NCBI GenBank assembly: GCA_023384315.1
Contig: JAHDWY010000061.1
Coordinates: 1 to 11,341 of the forward strand
DNA: 11,341 bases
Direction of reading: 5' to 3'
Source of the DNA: Candidatus Hydrogenedentota bacterium
Lineage (GTDB): Bacteria; Hydrogenedentota; Hydrogenedentia; Hydrogenedentales; SLHB01
The notes under the pieces were generated by a model, which saw nothing but the letters and a program-made list of their open reading frames with translations, was not told where the DNA came from and did not search any database. Positions 7,566 to 11,341 of the stretch are shown piece by piece. Numbering within the stretch: position 1 is the first letter of the stretch; each line of letters begins with the position of its first letter. The position numbers and the translations under genes were made by a program.

Positions 7566-8312
7566 GTGATCCAAGTTACTGAGTTCCAGAAAATCTATCG
7601 CGAGACGTTGGCCGTCGAAGCGCTCACCTTCTCCGTTGAGCCGGGACAAATCCTCGGACTCGTCGGCCCCAACGGCGCTGGCAAAACCACGACGCTACGG
7701 AGTATCTCGGGAATTATCCCTCCGACAAGCGGAAGTCTCCTCGTGGCGGGCCACGATATTGTCAAGGAACCCATCGCCGCCAAGTCGAAGCTGGCCTACG
7801 TACCCGACGACCCGAAGCTATTCGACACGCTGACCGTATGGGAGCACCTCGAGTTTATGGCTGCGGCGTACCGCGTGGACGGATGGCGAGAGACGGGTAA
7901 CGCATTGCTGCAACGGTTTGAGTTGGAAAGCAAGCGCAACACGCTCGCATCGGAACTGTCGCGCGGCATGCGCCAGAAGGTCGCCATCTGCTGCGCTTAC
8001 CTCCACGACCCGCGCGTGATTCTCTTTGACGAACCGCATACCGGCCTCGACCCCCGGGGCATCCGCACCATGCGGGAATCGGTGGAGGAACGGGTCGCGA
8101 ACGGCGCCGCGGTGGTCATCAGTTCGCACCTCCTCGAGATCGTCGAGGACATGTGTACCCATCTCCTCATTCTGCACCGGGGCAAGCGCATGTTTTTCGG
8201 CACGCTCGCGGATGCGCGTTCGGCCTTCGGCGATTTCGACGGCAACGCGCGGCTGGAAGACGTGTTCTTCCGCATCACGGAAGGCGGCGCGACCTTGGGC
8301 GCTCCCGAGTAG
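7566..8312 (+). CDS. ABC transporter ATP-binding protein
   Basis: This 248-residue protein is the cytoplasmic ATPase of an ABC exporter. It shows Walker A GPNGAGKTT (34-42), signature LSRGMRQ (131-137), Walker B ILFDEP with Asp155 and Glu156, a D-loop GLDP, and the switch His188 in ISSHLLE. The Q-loop position holds Asp81 (VPDDP) in place of the usual Gln, a change I recall from some drug- and ABC-2-type exporters. The overall pattern resembles the CcmA/DrrA-like group. GTG 7566 was chosen because the family N-terminus, a short strand then the A-loop region, begins here; codons upstream encode no family-like sequence. The Shine-Dalgarno is poor (a GGA 11 nt away). The stop is 3 bp before the permease start, so the two are surely one operon. 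The substrate is unknown. Confidence 0.93.
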   Translation: MIQVTEFQKIYRETLAVEALTFSVEPGQILGLVGPNGAGKTTTLRSISGIIPPTSGSLLVAGHDIVKEPIAAKSKLAYVPDDPKLFDTLTVWEHLEFMAAAYRVDGWRETGNALLQRFELESKRNTLASELSRGMRQKVAICCAYLHDPRVILFDEPHTGLDPRGIRTMRESVEERVANGAAVVISSHLLEIVEDMCTHLLILHRGKRMFFGTLADARSAFGDFDGNARLEDVFFRITEGGATLGAPE

Positions 8313-8315
8313 CCC

Positions 8316-9932
8316 ATGCTTCATCCCGCGCTGTATAAGCTCCTCGCATTGAAATCCCGCGGTATGAGACGGCGAATGGTGCGCGGCATCAAGACGCCGA
8401 AGGGCGCGCTCTTCTTTATCATGGGCCTCGTCATGTTCGGGACCTGGCTTGGACCCAGCGTGTTCTTCGCGTTCTCCGAGCATACCGGCGACCCCAGCCA
8501 ACTCGAAACCACCATGCCCATGATCATCATCGGCATGTGCCTGCTCACGCTGATCAGTTCGGCCGGCGAACGCGCCATCTACTTCAGCCCGGGCGAAATC
8601 GAGTTTCTGTTTCCAGGGCCCTTCGGCCGGCGGGAGTTGCTCGGGTACAAGGTGCTGGGTCTGCTCATTGGAGTTTCGTTTAGCTCATTCATATTCTCCG
8701 TACTCTTTCTGCGCTATTCCGCGTCGTGGTTCGCCGCGTTTGCGGGCGTGTTTCTGTCGCTGGCCTTCGTGCAGTTGTTCAGCATGTCGCTCTTGCTCGT
8801 GGGTCAGATGATGGCGGAGCGCGCCTACACGCGGATGCGCATGATCGTGTTAATCGCCTTCGGCGGCGTGTTGGCGGCGGCGCTGGGACCCCTCATCGCC
8901 ATGCGCGGCATGGGCACCTGGGGCGACCGGCTGGCCAAGGCGCAAGACTCGCCGCTGCTCCACTACGCATTTCTGCCGCTGCGCCCCTTTGCCAAAACGA
9001 TTGCCGCGCCGCAGGTCTTCCCCGATTTGCTGCTTTGGTCCGGCGCGGCCCTGGCCATCAACGGCGCCTTGTTTCTCTTCATCCTCTGGCTCGATGCCGA
9101 GTACCGGGAGACCGCCATCGGCGTGAGTCAACGGCTTTACGCGCGGTTGCAACGAGCGCAACGGAGCGGCATGGCGCCGACCACCGCGTCGGCGAAAGGC
9201 CGGATCCCGCAATTGCCCTGGTGGGGCGGTATCGGCCCGGTCGCGTGGCGGCAGTTGACCAATGCCGTCCGCAACGCGCGCAGCCTCATGATGATCCTGT
9301 TGCTCGTCGCCCTCGCCATCGGAATCCCAACAGTCGCGAAGGGCGAAAGCGACGTCAAGATCTGGCCCATGACGATGGCCATGGTCATCTGGTTGACCGT
9401 GTTTCTTTCGATGATGATCCGCTTCGATTTCCGCGCCGACATCGAACAGATGGACTGGTTGAAGATGATGCCGGTGAAACCGTGGGCGCTCGTTTGCGGA
9501 CAGATCGCGGTGCCGGTGTTGATCTGTTCCACGCTTCAAATCGTGTTGGTTGGTGTGACGGTGAAGATTGCGGGACGCCCTGAGCTGTTGGCCTTGACCG
9601 TCGCCTTTGCGCCGCCTTTCAATATCCTCCTCTTCGGCATCGAGAACGCGTTGTTCCTCTTCGCGCCGACGAAGGTCGTCGCGTTCAGTCCCGGCGATTT
9701 TCAGGTTTTCGGACGGCAGTTACTCTTCATGCTCGTCAAACTCGTGCTCGTGACCATCGCGGGACTCGTCGCCTTCGGCGGCGGCGCGATCGTTTATTTC
9801 GTCACAGGACCAAGCATGATCCCCGCCTTCGCATTCGGATGGGTACTCGTCACCCTGCAAGCGCTCGCGATGATCCCCCTCGCATCCTGGGCCTTCCGCC
9901 GCTTCGACGTGAGCCTGGACACCCCCGTCTGA
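8316..9932 (+). CDS. ABC exporter permease, large ABC-2-like membrane subunit
   Basis: This 538-residue protein is the membrane partner of the ATPase just upstream (3-bp gap). Membrane helices are visible at about 31-53, 66-82, 111-132, 138-165, 176-196 and 236-259, and a similar set follows from about 320 onward, giving roughly 11-12 in all. Two cytosolic segments look alike: SPGEIEFLF...P..RRELLGYK at 91-112, and FRADIEQMDWLKMMPVKPWA from 372. This suggests two related halves in one chain. It resembles the putative ABC exporter family found mostly in Planctomycetes-like bacteria and Firmicutes (PF16962 from memory, unchecked). Polysaccharide export subunits of the KpsM/Wzm type are shorter, about 260 residues with six helices, so this is probably not one. 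The start ATG 8316 is placed by the operon junction. What it exports cannot be inferred. Confidence 0.85.
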   Translation: MLHPALYKLLALKSRGMRRRMVRGIKTPKGALFFIMGLVMFGTWLGPSVFFAFSEHTGDPSQLETTMPMIIIGMCLLTLISSAGERAIYFSPGEIEFLFPGPFGRRELLGYKVLGLLIGVSFSSFIFSVLFLRYSASWFAAFAGVFLSLAFVQLFSMSLLLVGQMMAERAYTRMRMIVLIAFGGVLAAALGPLIAMRGMGTWGDRLAKAQDSPLLHYAFLPLRPFAKTIAAPQVFPDLLLWSGAALAINGALFLFILWLDAEYRETAIGVSQRLYARLQRAQRSGMAPTTASAKGRIPQLPWWGGIGPVAWRQLTNAVRNARSLMMILLLVALAIGIPTVAKGESDVKIWPMTMAMVIWLTVFLSMMIRFDFRADIEQMDWLKMMPVKPWALVCGQIAVPVLICSTLQIVLVGVTVKIAGRPELLALTVAFAPPFNILLFGIENALFLFAPTKVVAFSPGDFQVFGRQLLFMLVKLVLVTIAGLVAFGGGAIVYFVTGPSMIPAFAFGWVLVTLQALAMIPLASWAFRRFDVSLDTPV

Positions 9933-9995
9933 TCGGCTCCCCAAAACGCCCATCTCGCTCCTGTCGCTTGGAACGCCCTCCCGTAGTCCTACTCG

Positions 9996-10037
9996 CTATC
10001 GGTATCGGGATCGGGATCGGAATCGCTATCGAAATCC
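9996..10037. repeat. Degenerate hexanucleotide array (NNATCG)
   Basis: Six consecutive 6-bp units end in ATCG: CTATCG, GTATCG, GGATCG, GGATCG, GAATCG and CTATCG; a seventh, AAATCC, breaks the pattern. Only the first two positions of each unit vary. Because the period is a multiple of three, the array also reads as an open frame (IGIGIG on the plus strand), which explains spurious frames here. Confidence 0.85.
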
Positions 10038-10050
10038 CCCCAAATCCGTC

Positions 10051-10070
10051 ATCCCCGCGCACGCGGGGAT
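10051..10070. repeat. Perfect GC-rich palindrome, REP-like
   Basis: ATCCCCGCG (10051-10059) and CGCGGGGAT (10062-10070) form a perfect 9-bp stem around CA. With the flanking GTC and CCATC it matches the intergenic dyad that reads PRVRGDDG on the opposite strand and is scattered in many proteobacterial and other GC-rich genomes. No T-run follows, so it is unlikely to be an intrinsic terminator. Confidence 0.8.
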
Positions 10071-10110
10071 CCATCTTCCCTAGAACGAAAACCTCCGCAC
10101 AAAAAAAGGA

Positions 10111-10180
10111 ACCGCTTCCCTTTTCGTTCTCAAGTGCCGCAATCGGACCAAAGTGAACTTCGAACGAAAAGGGAAACGGT
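10111..10180. repeat. Long inverted repeat (19-bp arms, one mismatch)
   Basis: The arm at 10111-10129 (ACCGCTTCCC then TTTTCGTTC) is complementary to 10162-10180 with a single mismatch, across a 32-nt spacer. The stem can extend inward by four more pairs (AAGT 10132-10135 with ACTT 10157-10160). A third copy of GAACGAAAA lies at 10083-10091 and could compete for the left arm. An A7 run at 10101-10107 flanks the left arm, so read on the minus strand the hairpin is followed by a T-run. Confidence 0.8.
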
Positions 10181-10215
10181 CCCCATTCTTGTTCTGATCC
10201 CATCGCAATCAATCG

Positions 10216-10224
10216 TGGTATGAT
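10216..10224 (+). promoter_or_regulatory. Extended -10 promoter candidate for the small membrane protein
   Basis: TGG precedes TATGAT (10219-10224), forming an extended -10 (TGn plus a five-of-six -10). No good -35 lies 16-18 bp upstream, which extended -10 promoters can do without. Transcription would begin near 10231, about 27 nt before the ATG at 10258. Confidence 0.42.
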
Positions 10225-10257
10225 AGTAGCTACGGCACACTACGAGAAAGACTGAGG

Positions 10258-10875
10258 ATGCTGAACCGTAAGACGACAACTATACGAGCCGATCGCGAAT
10301 TCGATGTGCCGTACGAGGACATCTTCGTCGAGGTTGATCTCCGGCCCGCACTGCATTTCATTGCCATCATCGCGTTGGCGGTCGTGGCCGCCGTCGCCTA
10401 TGGCATCCTCCACGATCTCGTCACCGCCCACGTCTGCGTCGAGTATTTCACGGTCGCCCACCCGCGCATCGTGGATTCGGAAAGCCCGGTGGTTCTCGCA
10501 CTCGTCTGGGGCGTCATGGCCACGTGGTGGATGGGCCTGTTGCTGGGCGTCCCTCTCGCCTTTGCCTGCGGCGCCGGGAAGCGGCCCAAACGCTCCGCGC
10601 TGGACGTGGCGCCCGCGGTGGGCAAGCTGCTGGTCGCGATGGCCTGCTGCGCGACCGTCGCGGGCCTCGCCGCCTATGGGTTGTCCAGGCTTGGCGTGCT
10701 TACAATTCCCATGTTCTACCTCAAATTGATCCCCGCCGAAACTCTGCCGCGATTCGCCGCCACTCTCTGGGCGCACAATGCGAGCTACGCGTTCGGTGTT
10801 CTCGGAGGTTTGATCGTGATCGTCGGGTCTGGCGGGCGAGAAGGAAATCACTTGGAGGAATGCCTTCATGATTAG
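10258..10875 (+). CDS. Four-helix membrane protein of unknown function
   Basis: I cannot name this 205-residue protein. After a charged N-terminus (1-30) it has membrane helices at about 32-50, 78-104, 120-142 and 175-190. The notable part is the loop after helix 1, with His52, Asp53, Thr56, His58, Cys60, Glu62, Tyr63, Phe64, His68 and Pro69 in the pattern HD..T.H.C.EYF...HP. A second polar site, WAHNASY with His173, precedes helix 4. I recall similar uncharacterised membrane proteins with this pattern in Planctomycetes-like and other bacteria, but cannot check. The clustered His, Cys and acidic residues could bind metal, which is inference. The ATG at 10258 directly follows GAGG with no spacer, so the ribosome-binding site is unclear. 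An extended -10 lies about 34 bp upstream. The 3' end overlaps the next gene by 8 bp, so they are likely cotranscribed. Confidence 0.78.
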   Translation: MLNRKTTTIRADREFDVPYEDIFVEVDLRPALHFIAIIALAVVAAVAYGILHDLVTAHVCVEYFTVAHPRIVDSESPVVLALVWGVMATWWMGLLLGVPLAFACGAGKRPKRSALDVAPAVGKLLVAMACCATVAGLAAYGLSRLGVLTIPMFYLKLIPAETLPRFAATLWAHNASYAFGVLGGLIVIVGSGGREGNHLEECLHD

Positions 10876-11341
10876 CGACGACAACGCTGTGATACTCCTC
10901 GTTTTCTCAGTAATTATCGCGCTCCCGTGTGCAACGCTTTTCTTCAAGACCCGGTCCAGAACTTCGCAACGTATCGGAAACGCACTCTTTCTGGTCTCAC
11001 TTTGCGGAGTGCTTTACGCGGCTTTCTTCTTGGAAATATTCCTTGCCATTACCGTTTACTGGACCTTCTGCCTGGTGACTGCGGGACTGATTCTCGCGCT
11101 GTGCGGAATTGTCTACTATTCACAGCGCATCAGAACCCCGATTGCATTGGGTGCAATCACAATCCTCTCAATCTTTGTTTGCCATTTCCTCGATACCGGA
11201 CCGAAGAAGCCCTTCATGCGGTTCTACTCCACTCTTGAGCACGGTATGACTTCGGATGAAGTCATCGCGAGACTGGACCGCGAGTACCCGCCCGATAGTT
11301 CCTATCCACGTCCGACCATTCGTCATTCGGAGGACGGCGGC
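10868..11341 (+). CDS. Partial gene: membrane protein with BamE/SmpA-like C-terminal segment, runs off window
   Basis: An ATG at 10868 opens a frame with no stop for 158 codons to the window edge, so the 3' end is missing. GGAGG at 10854-10858 lies 9 nt upstream, the clearest Shine-Dalgarno among the rightward genes. The start overlaps the previous gene by 8 bp, which indicates translational coupling. The product begins with a short acidic lead (ISDDN) and has about four hydrophobic segments: 7-26, 36-55, 57-84 and 92-109. After these the sequence becomes polar: FYSTLEHGMTSDEVIARLDREYP at about 119-141 has the FxxL..GMT..EV...L pattern of BamE/SmpA/OmlA-type two-layer domains, where a short helix follows the GMT turn. 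Base composition looks more AT-rich than in the genes to the left. The function is unknown, and the domain call rests on about 20 residues. Confidence 0.66.
   Translation, partial: MISDDNAVILLVFSVIIALPCATLFFKTRSRTSQRIGNALFLVSLCGVLYAAFFLEIFLAITVYWTFCLVTAGLILALCGIVYYSQRIRTPIALGAITILSIFVCHFLDTGPKKPFMRFYSTLEHGMTSDEVIARLDREYPPDSSYPRPTIRHSEDGG

Larger units (their letters stand above)
9933..10257. other. Gene-free repeat-bearing intergenic region
   Basis: These 325 bp contain no credible gene. They hold, in order, a degenerate hexamer array (9996-10037), a perfect GC-rich palindrome (10051-10070), a long inverted repeat (10111-10180) and an extended -10 promoter candidate (10216-10224). Apparent frames on both strands arise from the repeats: the minus-strand frame across the palindrome reads PRVRGDDG, a translation well known from intergenic palindromes in many bacteria. 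No clear terminator follows the permease stop. Confidence 0.8.

Noticed and set aside
8726..9583. Open frame of 285 codons inside the permease gene, plus strand, shifted frame
   Set aside because: The protein is Arg/Ala/His-rich low-information sequence and lies entirely within a well-supported membrane protein. A 229-codon minus-strand frame at 8850-9539 is rejected for the same reason.
9996..10180. CRISPR array
   Set aside because: The hexamer units are contiguous with no spacers, and the larger inverted repeat occurs once; no cas genes are nearby.
9850..10212. Overlapping frames on both strands in the repeat region (120 codons minus, 105 codons plus)
   Set aside because: Their translations are the repeats themselves: IGIGIG from the hexamers and PRVRGDDG from the palindrome. 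No ribosome-binding site or coding character is visible.
10927..11238. Short plus-strand frame of 103 codons near the right edge
   Set aside because: It overlaps, in a different frame, the gene starting at ATG 10868, which has GGAGG, coupling to its neighbour and a coherent membrane-protein sequence.

Overview
The window is a GC-rich (roughly 60% by eye), densely coded bacterial chromosome segment. Its core is a Wzx/Wzy-type cell-surface polysaccharide locus: an O-antigen ligase/polymerase-like protein, an SGNH hydrolase, a family 4 glycosyltransferase, a flippase and a Wzz/GumC-like chain-length protein. These genes imply a cell that exports lipid-linked polysaccharide, most likely a Gram-negative-type envelope. 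The phylum cannot be fixed from the sequence. From memory only, the mix of an SGNH hydrolase with TPR, the two-gene ABC exporter, the small membrane protein with an HD..T.H.C.EYF signature and the intergenic repeats recalls Planctomycetota, Hydrogenedentota or other deep Gram-negative lineages.

Layout. 58-1539 (-) is the ligase/polymerase. 1540-1711 is a divergent intergenic region with weak promoter candidates. 1712-3304 and 3335-4459 (+) are the SGNH hydrolase and the glycosyltransferase, a likely two-gene operon. It converges at a small dyad (4481-4497) on a second two-gene operon running leftward, Wzz/GumC-like (7394-6042) then flippase (5984-4503). 7395-7565 is a divergent region with a good sigma70-type promoter for the Wzz-like gene, overlapping a weaker rightward promoter. 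7566-8312 and 8316-9932 (+) are an ABC exporter ATPase and a large permease, 3 bp apart. 9933-10257 has no gene but carries three different repeat structures. 10258-10875 (+) is a small four-helix membrane protein of unknown function. It overlaps by 8 bp a gene that runs off the right edge (10868-11341), which encodes a membrane protein ending in a BamE/SmpA-like segment.

How the genes fit together. The glycosyltransferase would add a sugar to an undecaprenyl-linked repeat unit, the flippase would move it across the inner membrane, the ligase/polymerase-like protein would polymerise or transfer it outside, and the Wzz-like protein would set chain length. The SGNH hydrolase may edit ester substituents. 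No initiating phosphoglycosyltransferase, outer-membrane export protein or sugar-nucleotide synthesis gene is present, so the pathway must be completed elsewhere. The ABC pair shares a promoter region with the polysaccharide operon, but nothing in its sequence shows a polysaccharide substrate.

I do not see a clearly new defence or mobile system. The points most worth following are the repeat cluster at 9996-10180, the edge-truncated gene, the overlapping divergent promoters at 7427-7475, and the SGNH hydrolase with TPRs between its catalytic blocks.
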